From NCBI RefSeq assembly GCF_047124445.1, contig NZ_CP138921.1, positions 2,604,001 through 2,668,000 of the forward strand: DNA of 64,000 nt, written 5' to 3'. Under the pieces are notes generated by a model. It did no database searches and had not been told where the DNA came from. It worked only from the letters and a program-made list of their open reading frames with translations. Source of the DNA: Shimia sp047124445. Lineage in GTDB: Bacteria; Pseudomonadota; Alphaproteobacteria; Rhodobacterales; Rhodobacteraceae. A program made the position numbers and the translations under genes. Each line of letters starts with the position of its first letter. The first letter of the stretch is position 1. Below are positions 23,961 through 33,094 of the stretch, in pieces.

Positions 23961-25235
23961 TTACAGTGGCGCCACCGCCTCCAGGATCGCAGGCACAATC
24001 TCCACAAATAAAAGCGTGTTCATACGCTCGGTCTCAGTCTGCGGGTACCCACCATTCATCGCAATCACCGTGTCCGTCGCTGGCTCCATCACCAACGTCT
24101 GCCCATGAATGCCAACAAAAACGATGATCTTGTGGCCTTTGATGTTCAGCACGCGGATCTGATCCTTGTACCAGCCATCCGGCGCCAGAGCAGCCTCTTT
24201 GCCAACGGACCAGGCCGCCCGCACGCGGTCATTGCCTTCCCACAGCGCCTCAAGGAACGCCTGAGGCACCACTTGCTCACCCAGATGGTTTTGACCTTCG
24301 TTGAGGAACACACGCCCCATTTTGGCCAGATCTCGTGTGCGCATGTTCAAGCCACCGGAGGCCACCGTGTTGCCCGCCGCATCCGCCTGAAAGTATGCTG
24401 GCCCCTCGGCCCCCAGTTTGCTCCAGATCTTCGCCTCAAGGTAGTCCGCCAACTTCTCGCCCGTGACCTTCTCCACAATCAGGCCCAAAATCTCGGTGTT
24501 TGGGTCCTGATACTGATAATGCGTGCCCGGGGCGTATTTCTGACTATCGATGGTCAGCAGGTAGTCCTGAATGCCGTTGAGCCCGCTGTCATTGGGGCCA
24601 TTCCACTCCTGCGACTGCGTAAACCTTGGATCCCAGGACATAAACGGCGGTGTCTTGATATCCAGGCCGGAATTCATATCCGCCACATCCTGCACCGAGA
24701 CACCCTCAAACGCTGTACCTTTGAACTCGGGCAGATAAGCCTCCACTGGTTTGGACATATCCAACTTACCCTCAGCCACCGCAGTCCCAGCCAAAGTCGC
24801 GGTGAAAGACTTAGTCACCGACATATCCAGATGCGTGCTCTCCGGCGTCATCCCGCTCCAGAAGTGCTGATGCAACAACCGGTCGCCTTTGAGCACCACC
24901 ATCGAGTGGTTCTTCAGGCGATACTTCAGCAGTGTATCCAGCGTCTGAACACCATCCGCATCCAGACCGGTCAACTTGGTGAAATCGAGCGATCCGCTCT
25001 CATCTTGCCACACCTCCGGCGCCACCGCGTCCCCCGGCTCCACCACATAGTGCCGCGTGAATTTGTAAGCGTTGGGGAAGGTCACCGACGCATGTTCACC
25101 GGTGTCCCAGTTGGCTTGCGAAATGCCAAAATGTTCAACTTGCGCCAGGAAATCCTCATCCACAGGCTGCAACTCCGCAGCCATCGCCATTGAGGAAAAA
25201 GAAACACAGCTCACCAGAGCCAGATGCTTGAACAT
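23961..25235 (-). CDS. Exported serine hydrolase of the beta-lactamase fold (class C/esterase-like)
   Basis: A 424-residue protein with a Sec signal (residues 1-19, cleaving after MAMA). The penicillin-binding-protein-like SxxK is seen as SVTKSF near residue 150, in a context (THLDMSVTKSFTATLAGTAV) typical of 6-aminohexanoate-dimer hydrolase/EstB-like family members rather than true beta-lactamases. YQYQDPNTEILG near 240 occupies the position of the YxN motif, and GLNMRTRDLAKMGRVFLN near 300 is conserved. Start at 25235 has GGGAG nine bases ahead. Substrate unknown; probably a periplasmic ester or amide hydrolase. It is convergent with panB. Confidence 0.88.
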   Translation of the reverse strand: MFKHLALVSCVSFSSMAMAAELQPVDEDFLAQVEHFGISQANWDTGEHASVTFPNAYKFTRHYVVEPGDAVAPEVWQDESGSLDFTKLTGLDADGVQTLDTLLKYRLKNHSMVVLKGDRLLHQHFWSGMTPESTHLDMSVTKSFTATLAGTAVAEGKLDMSKPVEAYLPEFKGTAFEGVSVQDVADMNSGLDIKTPPFMSWDPRFTQSQEWNGPNDSGLNGIQDYLLTIDSQKYAPGTHYQYQDPNTEILGLIVEKVTGEKLADYLEAKIWSKLGAEGPAYFQADAAGNTVASGGLNMRTRDLAKMGRVFLNEGQNHLGEQVVPQAFLEALWEGNDRVRAAWSVGKEAALAPDGWYKDQIRVLNIKGHKIIVFVGIHGQTLVMEPATDTVIAMNGGYPQTETERMNTLLFVEIVPAILEAVAPL

Positions 25236-25368
25236 GGTTTGGTACTCCCAAAAATAATCGTTCAAAACCGAGGTAAAATCACCACCATGACGTGCGATGA
25301 TCTCGATCACAACGAAAACGTAGGGAAGGTTGCCGACAAAAGAAGTCAGGCACTCACAAAAATGTGAC

Positions 25369-25392
25369 CACTCGGCCATTTTTGGCCGAGTG
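25369..25392 (-). terminator. Hairpin downstream of the FAD-linked dehydrogenase gene
   Basis: CACTCGGCCA (25369-25378) and TGGCCGAGTG (25383-25392) form a perfect 10-bp stem with loop TTTT, 22 bases past the stop codon on the - strand. A short T-run (ATTTTT) follows a few bases later on that strand. Confidence 0.65.
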
Positions 25393-25414
25393 AGCTCCTA
25401 CCAACTTGATAAGA

Positions 25415-26818
25415 TTAAAAAATCTTACCCGGGTTCATGATGCCGTCCGGGTCAATCGCCGTCTTGATCGCCGCCATCACGTCCACCGCGCCGCCCAGTT
25501 CCTTGCGCAGGTACGGCTTTTTGCCCTGCCCAATGCCATGCTCACCGGTACAGGTGCCGCCCATCTCAATCGCCACATCGTTGAGCCAGCTGACATAGCC
25601 CTGCGCGGCAGCTACTTCATCCGGGTTGTCCATATCCACCAGCGGCAGCATGTGGAAATTGCCGTCCCCGACGTGGCCCACAACGGTAGAGATCAGCCCG
25701 AGCTCATCCGCCTTTTCTTTGGCCGCAGTCACACATTCCGCCAGCCGCGAAATTGGCACACAGACGTCGGTGGAAATGCCTTTGGCGCCGGGACGCAACG
25801 CCAACGCCGCCCAATACATATCATGCCGCGCCTGCCACAGTTTGCTGCGATCCTCGGCCTTCTGCGTCCATTCAAACCCGGTGCCGCCAACCTCTTCCGC
25901 GATATGGCCAAACATCTCCGCCTGTTCCGCTACACCGGTTTCCGACCCGTGGAACTCCAGCAACAGCAAATGCTGCTCCGGCAGGTCCAGCTTCGAATAA
26001 TCATTCGCCGCCTTAACAGCCAGAGAATCCAGCAACTCAATCCGTGCCACTGGGATGCCATACTGAATGGTCATCATCACCGCCTGACAGGCCGCATCAA
26101 TGGTCTCAAACGAACAGCGCGCCGAGGACATCGCTTCTGGAATACCCTGCAGCTTCAGCGTGATCTCGGTGATGATGCCCAAGGTGCCTTCAGAACCAAT
26201 CATCAGACGGGTCAGATCGTAGCCCGCGCTGGATTTCTTGGCCCGGCTTGCCGTGCGGATCACCTCACCAGACGGCAGCACAACCTCAAGGCTCAGAATG
26301 TTGTCTTTCATCGTGCCATAGCGCACCGCATTGGTACCACTGGCGCGGGTGGAGGCCATGCCGCCCAGCGACGCATTGGCGCCGGGGTCAATTGGGAAAA
26401 ACAGCCCCTGGTCGCGTAGTTCCAGATTCAACTGCTCGCGCGTCACCCCCGGCTGCACCACACAATCGAGGTCCTCGGCATTCACTGCCACAACCTTGTT
26501 CATCTCGGTCAGGTCGATACACACCCCACCCGCCGGTGCATTCACGTGGCCCTCCAGCGAAGTGCCGGTGCCATAGGCAATCACCGGCACCTTATGGGTG
26601 GCGCAGGTCTTCACGATGTCGCTCACCTCTTGGGTGGACTTGGCAAAGATCACCGCATCCGGCGCCTGTGTCTTGATCCAGGTGGTGGTGTGCCCGTGCT
26701 GCTCCCGCATCGACTGGCCGGTGTGAAACGCCTCGCCAAACTGCTGTTTCAACACACCCAACGCCGCCGCAATACCATCTTCATTGCGCGGCAAATCCAC
26801 TGCCAATCCCATGGGCAC
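25415..26818 (-). CDS. FAD-linked 2-hydroxyacid dehydrogenase (D-lactate/glycolate oxidase GlcD type)
   Basis: A 467-residue flavoprotein of the FAD_binding_4 plus FAD-oxidase C family. The FAD-binding PCMH domain spans about 50-230 with VIAYGTGTSLEGHVNAP and FPIDPGANASLGGMASTRASGTNAVRYGTMKDNI, and the C-terminal domain includes VVGHVGDGNFH near 375 and GEHGIGQGKKPYL near 425, whose histidines bind metal or substrate. Single-protein D-lactate dehydrogenases have this layout and length; glycolate oxidase subunit GlcD is the main alternative, but no glcE or glcF is adjacent. ATG at 26812 is an equally possible start. It is followed by a hairpin. Confidence 0.9.
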   Translation of the reverse strand: MPMGLAVDLPRNEDGIAAALGVLKQQFGEAFHTGQSMREQHGHTTTWIKTQAPDAVIFAKSTQEVSDIVKTCATHKVPVIAYGTGTSLEGHVNAPAGGVCIDLTEMNKVVAVNAEDLDCVVQPGVTREQLNLELRDQGLFFPIDPGANASLGGMASTRASGTNAVRYGTMKDNILSLEVVLPSGEVIRTASRAKKSSAGYDLTRLMIGSEGTLGIITEITLKLQGIPEAMSSARCSFETIDAACQAVMMTIQYGIPVARIELLDSLAVKAANDYSKLDLPEQHLLLLEFHGSETGVAEQAEMFGHIAEEVGGTGFEWTQKAEDRSKLWQARHDMYWAALALRPGAKGISTDVCVPISRLAECVTAAKEKADELGLISTVVGHVGDGNFHMLPLVDMDNPDEVAAAQGYVSWLNDVAIEMGGTCTGEHGIGQGKKPYLRKELGGAVDVMAAIKTAIDPDGIMNPGKIF

Positions 26819-26880
26819 TCCCCTTCTCCATGTCGCTTTGCGCCATGGCTACGCGGCACCTATCCCAAGGTCAAGCGCGG

Positions 26881-28662
26881 CTATTCGCCATAGGCCAGCC
26901 CCTCACGCCGGTTGTCCGCGCCCCCCTGCAAACTCTCCCCAACGGCAATTGCGTGCAAGCCGGAATTCAGGTCGCGTGCATTCACCTTGTAGCCCATGCC
27001 GGTCAGCGGCTCGCCAAACTCCATCGCCGCGCTTTCTGCTTCAATGTCATAGGTGCCAAAGCGGTTCACCAGATGTGGCAGATCAATTGCCTGCTGCACG
27101 TCCATCCCCCAATCCAGATGCGCGATGATGGTCTTGGCGACATAGCCAATGATCCGACTGCCGCCCGGGCTGCCCACCACCAGAGTTGGCTTACCATCCT
27201 TCAGCACAATGGTTGGCGCCATTGAGGAACGCGGCCGTTTGCCCGGCTCAACCCGATTGGCCACCGGCACACCATCACGATGGGAGCGGAAAGAAAAATC
27301 CGTCAGCTCGTTGTTGAGCAGGAAGCCATTGGTCATCACCCGACTACCAAAACCGTTTTCAATCGTCGTCGTCATGGACAGGGAATTGCCGTAGCTGTCG
27401 ACAATGGAGATGTGCGACGTGGATGGCTGCGCAAAGCTCTCTCCATCCGCATAGTGCAACGCATGATCAAACTCCGGCGCGCCCGGCTCCACGCTTTCCA
27501 AAGCCGCAGTGCCTTCCAACAGCTTTGCACGCTCCGCCAGATACTCTGTTGCCAACAGCCCCACGCTTGGCACCGGCACATAGTCACTGTCGGCCATGTA
27601 GCGGCCCCGATCAGCAAAGGCGAGGCGGGAGGCATCGCCAATCAGCCGCCAAGCATCCGCGCTGTCAGGCCCAATCCCTGCAATGTCATAGGGCTGCACC
27701 AATCCGAGGATTTGCCCCACGGTCAGCCCGCCGGATGATGGCGGCCCCATGCCACAAACATCATGCGTGCGGTACTCCACACAGACCGCCGGCCGCTCCT
27801 TGACCTGATACAGCGCCAAATCCACCGCGCTCAGCACGCCCGGATTGTTCGCGTCCTGTACAGCCCCCACAATATCCGCCGCGATCTCACCGGTGTAAAA
27901 CGGGGCCGCGCCCTGTGCTGCCATCAAGCGCAGGCTCTTGGCGTAATCCATGTTGAACAGGATCTCACCTTCCGCTAGCGGGGTGCCTCCGGGTAGGAAA
28001 TAGCCAGCGGTGACAGGGTGAGACGCCAGCCGTTCGGCATCCCGTGCCACGGATGCGGCCATACGCGGCGACACAGGGAAGCCGATTTCAGCATGGCGAA
28101 TGGCCGGCAAAAATAGGCTTGGCCACTGGCTGCGCCCCCATTTGCGGTGCGCCACTTCCATCAACATCGGAGTCCCCGGAACGCCCACGGACCGCCCGCC
28201 AACAACCGCCTCAAAGAACTTCAATGTTTCGCCGTTCTCATCCTGAAACAACCGAGGAGTGGCCGCCAATGGCGCGGTCTCGCGCCCATCCAGCGTGGTC
28301 ACTTCTCCGCTTTCGGCGTCATACCAGACCAAGAAGGCACCACCGCCCAAACCCGAGCTCTGCGGCTCGACCAGACCCAATACAGCCTGCACCGCCACCA
28401 TGGCGTCCGCCGCCGTGCCTCCGTCGCGCAACACTTCTGCGCCAGCCTCCACCGCCAAGGGGTGCGCCGCCGCAACCATCCAATCCTTTGCCTCGGTGGG
28501 CGCGCCCTGCGTCTTGGCGGACAGCGCCGCCTGCAGGCTTTGCGGCACAGTCATGCCCAGCGCGGAGCCCTCTTCTGGCGCCACACCATCCGCCGCCTCC
28601 TGCGCACCGGACGTGGACGCCAACAGGCAAGCAACAGAAACCGCTGATAAAAATCGCTTCAT
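26881..28662 (-). CDS. ggt: Gamma-glutamyltransferase
   Basis: A 593-residue periplasmic Ntn-hydrolase proenzyme. The signal peptide is at residues 1-20 (cleavage after SGA). The autocatalytic cleavage site and nucleophile is the threonine of STSHISIVD near residue 408, corresponding to the TTH of E. coli GGT with the second threonine replaced by serine. GSPGGSRIIGYV near 510 and the oxyanion GPPSSGG near 305 are conserved. The enzyme hydrolyses glutathione and gamma-glutamyl compounds. Start at 28662 has GGGAG six bases ahead. It lies in a run of - strand genes with thpR and the hydroxyacid dehydrogenase upstream, 70 bases away. Confidence 0.94.
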   Translation of the reverse strand: MKRFLSAVSVACLLASTSGAQEAADGVAPEEGSALGMTVPQSLQAALSAKTQGAPTEAKDWMVAAAHPLAVEAGAEVLRDGGTAADAMVAVQAVLGLVEPQSSGLGGGAFLVWYDAESGEVTTLDGRETAPLAATPRLFQDENGETLKFFEAVVGGRSVGVPGTPMLMEVAHRKWGRSQWPSLFLPAIRHAEIGFPVSPRMAASVARDAERLASHPVTAGYFLPGGTPLAEGEILFNMDYAKSLRLMAAQGAAPFYTGEIAADIVGAVQDANNPGVLSAVDLALYQVKERPAVCVEYRTHDVCGMGPPSSGGLTVGQILGLVQPYDIAGIGPDSADAWRLIGDASRLAFADRGRYMADSDYVPVPSVGLLATEYLAERAKLLEGTAALESVEPGAPEFDHALHYADGESFAQPSTSHISIVDSYGNSLSMTTTIENGFGSRVMTNGFLLNNELTDFSFRSHRDGVPVANRVEPGKRPRSSMAPTIVLKDGKPTLVVGSPGGSRIIGYVAKTIIAHLDWGMDVQQAIDLPHLVNRFGTYDIEAESAAMEFGEPLTGMGYKVNARDLNSGLHAIAVGESLQGGADNRREGLAYGE

Positions 28663-28732
28663 GACCAACTCCCAAACCAAAATGCAATCCGGCAACCCAA
28701 GGCTTCGGTCGCCGCTTGAAAATCAGCTTAGG

Positions 28733-29284
28733 TCAGGACAGCCCCTGCACCAACAGCGGATAGCTGCTGAGGATCTCATAGACCGCACCTTCCGAGGTCA
28801 AAGACGAACGATACAAGGCGATTTCGCTCACAAGGATCGGATCAATTTCCAGTGAGGCCCCGCGCGACAGGGCCGCCTGCACCCGCTCCGGTGGCTGCCG
28901 CCCATCGCGAAACCGGCTCAGCGTCACATGCGGGCGAAACCGGCGTTTCTCCAGCCCAATGCCCAGCCGCCGCGCCGCTTGAGCCACATCCGCTTGCAAC
29001 GCCATCAACACCGGGTCAGGCGCTGCCAATAGCCCAAAAGACCGACTGCGCGGCGCGCCAAAAATATCCATGCCCTTGAGGTGGAGTTCAAACTGCGACT
29101 GCCGGATCAGTTCCAGCTCTTCGTGCAACGCCTCGAGCATCTCAACCGGCTGGTCGTCCAGAAACGCCAACGTCAGATGCAAATTCGCCGCTGGCACCTC
29201 ACGCCCCACAGCAATCCGCCCTTGCACATCCAAAAGCGCTTCCGCCTCTGGCCCGTCCAACGGAATGCCAACGAAAGCGCGCAT
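28733..29284 (-). CDS. thpR: RNA 2',3'-cyclic phosphodiesterase (2H family)
   Basis: A 183-residue cytoplasmic protein of the LigT/ThpR 2H phosphoesterase family. Both HxT/S motifs are present: LHLTLAFLD near residues 41-49 and PHVTLSRF near 120-127. These two histidines hydrolyse 2',3'-cyclic phosphodiester ends of RNA, and some members join tRNA halves in vitro. It begins six bases after the stop of the hydroxyacid dehydrogenase gene, so the two are co-transcribed. Confidence 0.92.
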   Translation of the reverse strand: MRAFVGIPLDGPEAEALLDVQGRIAVGREVPAANLHLTLAFLDDQPVEMLEALHEELELIRQSQFELHLKGMDIFGAPRSRSFGLLAAPDPVLMALQADVAQAARRLGIGLEKRRFRPHVTLSRFRDGRQPPERVQAALSRGASLEIDPILVSEIALYRSSLTSEGAVYEILSSYPLLVQGLS

Positions 29285-29290
29285 GATGCT

Positions 29291-30277
29291 TTAGAGCATC
29301 GCCGGAACCACCAGATCCGGTGGCCGGTGCCCATCATCGAAGGTCTTGATATTGATGAGGACTTTCTCACCCATCTCAATCCGCCCTTCCACCGTGGCCG
29401 ACCCCATATGCGGCATCAGCACCACGTTGGGATGCCCACGCAGATCCGGGTGGATTTCATGCCCATGCTCATACACATCCAAACCTGCGCCAGCGATTTC
29501 GCCGGACTTCAGCAGACGCACCATGGCGTTCTCGTCAATCACCTCGCCGCGCGAGGTGTTGATGATCACGGAGCCGGGCTTCATCAGCTTCAAGCGCCGC
29601 GCATTGAGCAGGTGGAACGTCGACGGTGTGTGCGGACAGTTCACCGACACCACATCCATACGCGCCAGCATCTGGTCCAGGCTCTCCCAATAGGTCGCCT
29701 CATATTGCTCTTCGATCTCGGGGCGCAAACGACGGCGGTTGTGGTAATGGATCTGCATGCCACAGGCCTGCGCGCGCCGCGCCACGGCGGTGCCCACGCG
29801 GCCCATGCCCAGAATGCCAAGCCGCTTGCCACTCACACGACCGCCCAAAAGCGCGGTAGGCGCCCAGCCGTCCCATTCACCGGACTGCATACGCTGCACC
29901 CCTTCACCCACGCGACGGGTCACCCCCAGGATCAGCGCCAGCGCCATATCCGCCGTATCATCTGCAGACACACCCGGTGTGTTGGAGACAAGCACGCCGC
30001 GTTGACGGGCAGAGGCCACATCGATGTGATCGACACCCGCGCCGTAGTTGGCAATCAACTTCAACCGTTCGCCGGCCTGCGCAATCAGATTGGCGTCAAT
30101 CTTATCGCTCAAGGTGGGCACCAAAACGTCTGCGTCTTTCATCGCCTCGGCCAGCTGCTCGCGGCTCATCGGCGTATCATCGTCGCGCAGGCGTACGTCA
30201 AAGAGTTCTGACAGTCGTGTTTCAACAGCTTCCGGTAAGCGTCGCGTAACGACAACACTCAGACGTTGCTTTGGCAT
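29291..30277 (-). CDS. D-2-hydroxyacid dehydrogenase (glyoxylate/hydroxypyruvate reductase type)
   Basis: A 328-residue NAD(P)-dependent enzyme. The substrate domain contains LKLIANYGAGVDHIDV near residues 66-81, the nucleotide-binding LGILGMGRVGTAVARRA lies near 150-166, and the catalytic arginine, glutamate and histidine appear in NTSRGEVIDE near 238, the following helix, and LMPHMGSAT near 287-295. This sequence pattern is that of D-glycerate dehydrogenase/GyaR-like reductases, which interconvert glyoxylate with glycolate or hydroxypyruvate with glycerate. GGAGG lies six bases before the ATG at 30277. It is co-transcribed with thpR and divergent from the SH3 protein gene. Confidence 0.92.
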   Translation of the reverse strand: MPKQRLSVVVTRRLPEAVETRLSELFDVRLRDDDTPMSREQLAEAMKDADVLVPTLSDKIDANLIAQAGERLKLIANYGAGVDHIDVASARQRGVLVSNTPGVSADDTADMALALILGVTRRVGEGVQRMQSGEWDGWAPTALLGGRVSGKRLGILGMGRVGTAVARRAQACGMQIHYHNRRRLRPEIEEQYEATYWESLDQMLARMDVVSVNCPHTPSTFHLLNARRLKLMKPGSVIINTSRGEVIDENAMVRLLKSGEIAGAGLDVYEHGHEIHPDLRGHPNVVLMPHMGSATVEGRIEMGEKVLINIKTFDDGHRPPDLVVPAML

Positions 30278-30386
30278 GCAGGGCCTCCCAATGCTTTCCA
30301 ATTCGGCGCGTTGCTGCCACACTGCCCCACAGGTCAGTCAGGCACAAGAACCTGCGAGCGCCACCAGAGCAGAAAAATCAGGCAAT

Positions 30387-30911
30387 ATGTTCACCTTGGG
30401 TCAAAAATCTCTCGTGAGCTTGGGCGCAGCTTTGCTATTGGCGCTCACAACATCTGTTGCGGCTGAGGCCCCGGCAGAGAAAAAACGTGGGCCGGTCACC
30501 AACCTGCCGATGCCACGCTACGTGTCGCTGAAAGCCACCAAAGCAAATGTGCGTCGCGGCCCGTCGCGTACTCACCGTATTGATTGGGTGTTCACCCGCA
30601 AATCCATGCCGTTGCAGATCACTGCCGAATACGGTCACTGGCGGCGTGTGCGCGACATCGAAGGCGCGGGCGGCTGGGTGCACTACTCTCTGCTCTCCGG
30701 CGTACGCACCGTAATTGTACAAAAAGACATGCTGCCGCTGGCCGTGCGACCGGGTGAAAAGGTCGCCGCAGCCGCGCATCTGGAACACGGCGTGATTGCC
30801 AAATTGGAAGAGTGCAACCCAGATTGGTGCCGCCTCAATGCGGGCGGCTACAAAGGCTGGGTTTTGAAAGAAGATCTTTGGGGCGTGGAAGCGGACGAAA
30901 TCCGCGAATGA
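30387..30911 (+). CDS. Exported SH3-domain protein
   Basis: A 174-residue protein with an N-terminal signal (residues about 1-25, ending SVAAEA) and two bacterial SH3-type modules: KATKANVRRGPSRTHRIDWVFTRKSMPLQI near residues 49-78 with GGWVHYSLL, and a second one (about 105-165) with WCRLNAGGYKGWVLKEDLWGV. Bacterial SH3 domains usually bind cell-wall peptides. Two cysteines (ECNPDWC) could form a disulfide. It is divergent from the hydroxyacid dehydrogenase gene and convergent with rpe. The role is not known. Confidence 0.88.
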   Translation: MFTLGQKSLVSLGAALLLALTTSVAAEAPAEKKRGPVTNLPMPRYVSLKATKANVRRGPSRTHRIDWVFTRKSMPLQITAEYGHWRRVRDIEGAGGWVHYSLLSGVRTVIVQKDMLPLAVRPGEKVAAAAHLEHGVIAKLEECNPDWCRLNAGGYKGWVLKEDLWGVEADEIRE

Positions 30912-30932
30912 TCCCGCCCCAAACTCTGCGCT

Positions 30933-31622
30933 TTACTGCGCCGCTTCGGCGGCCGCGCGGATCGCGCGGATGTTCTCACCGTAGACCTCCGCCTTATCCA
31001 CAGAGCCGCCTTTGAACACAGCAGAGCCCGCCACCAGAACGTCGGCACCGGCTTCGGCCACCAATGGCGCGGTTTCGGTGGTCACGCCGCCATCGATCTG
31101 AATGTGGATCTCGCGGTCGCCAATCATCTGGCGCAAACGGCGGGTTTTCTCGACGCCGGAATGAATGAACTTCTGACCGCCAAAGCCAGGGTTCACGGTC
31201 ATGATCAGCACCATGTCCACCAGATCCAGCACATGTTCGATGCTCTCCAGCGGCGTGCCCGGGTTCAAGCTCACACCAGCTTTCACGCCCTGTGCCTTAA
31301 TTGCCTGAATGGTGCGGTGAATGTGGGGACCTGCCTCCACATGCGCAGTGATCATATCGGCACCCGCTTCGGCATAGGCCTCAATGTACGGATCCACCGG
31401 CGCGATCATCAGATGTACGTCCATGAAGGTTTTGACGTGTGGACGGAACGCTTTCACGGCGGGCGGGCCAAAGGTCAGGTTTGGCACAAAATGCCCGTCC
31501 ATCACATCCACATGCACCCAATCTGCGCCTTGATCCTCGATCGCACGGATTTCCTGGCCAAAGTTGGCAAAATCCGCTGAGAGAATGGACGGTGCAATTT
31601 TGATTTTGCGATCAAAGCTCAT
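30933..31622 (-). CDS. rpe: Ribulose-phosphate 3-epimerase
   Basis: A 229-residue TIM-barrel enzyme that interconverts ribulose-5-phosphate and xylulose-5-phosphate in the pentose phosphate or Calvin pathways. Signatures: IAPSILSADFANFG near residues 8-21, HVDVMDGHFVPNLTFGP near 38-54 (metal ligands H and D), MTVNPGFGGQKFI near 142-154, and DGGVTTETA near 179. AAGGAG lies six bases before the start at 31622. No Calvin-cycle genes are adjacent, so a general carbon-metabolism role is likely. Confidence 0.96.
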   Translation of the reverse strand: MSFDRKIKIAPSILSADFANFGQEIRAIEDQGADWVHVDVMDGHFVPNLTFGPPAVKAFRPHVKTFMDVHLMIAPVDPYIEAYAEAGADMITAHVEAGPHIHRTIQAIKAQGVKAGVSLNPGTPLESIEHVLDLVDMVLIMTVNPGFGGQKFIHSGVEKTRRLRQMIGDREIHIQIDGGVTTETAPLVAEAGADVLVAGSAVFKGGSVDKAEVYGENIRAIRAAAEAAQ

Positions 31623-31869
31623 GTTGGGCTCCTTTTCCGGACCTGTGCCGGGCTTTGAAAGTGACCCTTGAGAGGCCACCAAACACCTGATTTCAGGCGA
31701 TTCGAAACTGGCGGCAAAATGGCCTTTGACAGCTCAAAACACAATTGGGCACGGACAATCTGCCGCGCATTCTCCAATTGCGCAATTTTTGGGCGCCCCC
31801 GAAGATTTCGACTTATTTTTCATCACACCCTTTTGCGTCTGCTCAATTCAGCAGCAGCGCACCTTTTGA
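31623..31869 (+). promoter_or_regulatory. Region upstream of the urease operon
   Basis: Between rpe (- strand) and the first codons alignable to ureD lie about 250 bases that are more AT-rich than the surroundings, as expected for a divergent promoter region. I see no convincing sigma-54 element: GGCACGGACAATCTGC at about 31751 has the wrong GG-to-GC spacing. No further gene is supported here. Confidence 0.4.
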
Positions 31870-32022
31870 CCTCTCCTGAGTGATGCCAGCGATAAAGCAC
31901 CCGCTCACATCAGGACACACGCCATCACCGCCTTTGCGCCCATATCACCGCCTGCTCAGGCCCAGCAGCCCCGCGCCATCGGCACGGCTGACATCCGCAG
32001 CAAACTGCGCGATGGCCTCTCT

Positions 32023-32775
32023 GTGTTGGATGATCTGCGCCTGTCCGGCTCCAGCCGCGTGTTGTTCCCAAACGCCAACTATCCAAACGGGCGCACCGCT
32101 GCTCTGCAAGCGGTCCTGCTGAATACGGCTGGCGGCATCACCGGCGGAGATCAGTTTGATGTCAACGCGCATGCAGGCGAAGGCAGCCATCTAACGCTCA
32201 CAACTCAAGCCGCTGAGCGCGCCTATCGCAGCATCGACGTCCGCACAGGCCGCCTCGACAATACACTCAGCCTCGCGGCCGGTGCGCGGATGGATTGGCT
32301 GCCCCAAGAAACCATCCTGTTTGACGGCGCCGCCTTGTCGCGCAGCCTCACCGTCGACATGCACAGCACGTCACGCTTCCTGATGGTGGAACCCATGATC
32401 TTTGGCCGCACCGCCATGGGAGAAACCGTGCAAGCCGCAGACTTGTTTGATCGCATCACCGTGAAACGAGACGGCGACCTGCTTTTTGCCGACCGCGTGA
32501 AACTGTCAGGCAACGTACAAAAGCACTTGAACCGCACCGCCATCGCTGGCGGCGCTCGCGCCATGGCCACGCTCCTGCTCGCCGCGCCAGATGCGGATCG
32601 CTATCTGGACACGCTGCGCAGCCACCTGCCGCACACCGCTGGTGCCAGCCTGATCCGCGACGGTCTGTTATTTGCGCGCATTCTCGCAAGTGACGGCCAC
32701 GCCCTGCGCCAGTCCCTCATTCCCGCGCTGACCTACCTGAACGGCGCTGATCTTCCTCGAACATGGATGCTCTGA
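32023..32775 (+). CDS. ureD: Urease accessory protein UreD
   Basis: UreD binds the urease apoprotein and, with UreF and UreG, supports nickel insertion. The family motif LNTAGGITGGDQF is present near residues 28-40, and LSGSSRVLFP precedes it. Counted from the GTG at 32023 the protein has 250 residues. The same frame is open upstream to 31870 and continues to look like UreD (AQQPRAIGTADIRSKLRDG, before residue 1), yet contains no ATG, GTG or TTG. So either a rare start codon, a frameshift near an ATG at 31883 in another frame, or a shortened protein is involved. It is followed four bases later by ureA. Confidence 0.85.
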   Translation: MLDDLRLSGSSRVLFPNANYPNGRTAALQAVLLNTAGGITGGDQFDVNAHAGEGSHLTLTTQAAERAYRSIDVRTGRLDNTLSLAAGARMDWLPQETILFDGAALSRSLTVDMHSTSRFLMVEPMIFGRTAMGETVQAADLFDRITVKRDGDLLFADRVKLSGNVQKHLNRTAIAGGARAMATLLLAAPDADRYLDTLRSHLPHTAGASLIRDGLLFARILASDGHALRQSLIPALTYLNGADLPRTWML

Positions 32776-32779
32776 CCCG

Positions 32780-33082
32780 ATGCAACTCACGCCACGTGAA
32801 AAAGACAAACTGCTGATCGCCATGGCCGCCGAAGTGGCCCGCAAGCGCCTCGCGCGCGGCGTAAAACTCAACCACCCGGAAGCCATCGCCCTGATCACCG
32901 ACTCCGTGGTCGAAGGTGCGCGCGACGGCAAATCCGTGGCCGACCTCATGCAGTCCGGCGCCCGCGTGATCACCCGCGCACAATGCATGGCTGGAATCGC
33001 AGACATGATCCACGAAGTACAAGTCGAGGCCACCTTCCCTGATGGCACCAAACTTGTCACCGTGCACAACCCCATCCGCTAA
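32780..33082 (+). CDS. ureA: Urease gamma subunit
   Basis: The 100-residue gamma subunit, exactly the usual length. It begins MQLTPREKDKLLI, and KRLARGVKLNHPEAIALI near residues 21-38 and VPVxPIR-like end VTVHNPIR are standard. It forms the (alpha-beta-gamma)3 urease with UreB and UreC in the cytoplasm. It follows ureD by four bases and is followed by AAAGGAG and the small membrane peptide gene. Confidence 0.97.
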   Translation: MQLTPREKDKLLIAMAAEVARKRLARGVKLNHPEAIALITDSVVEGARDGKSVADLMQSGARVITRAQCMAGIADMIHEVQVEATFPDGTKLVTVHNPIR

Positions 33083-33094
33083 AGGAGCCTTCTG

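Noticed and set aside
31745..31775. Possible sigma-54 promoter GGGCACGGACAATCTGC before the urease operon
   Set aside because: The distance between GG and GC is 12-13 bases instead of the required 10, so it does not fit the consensus.
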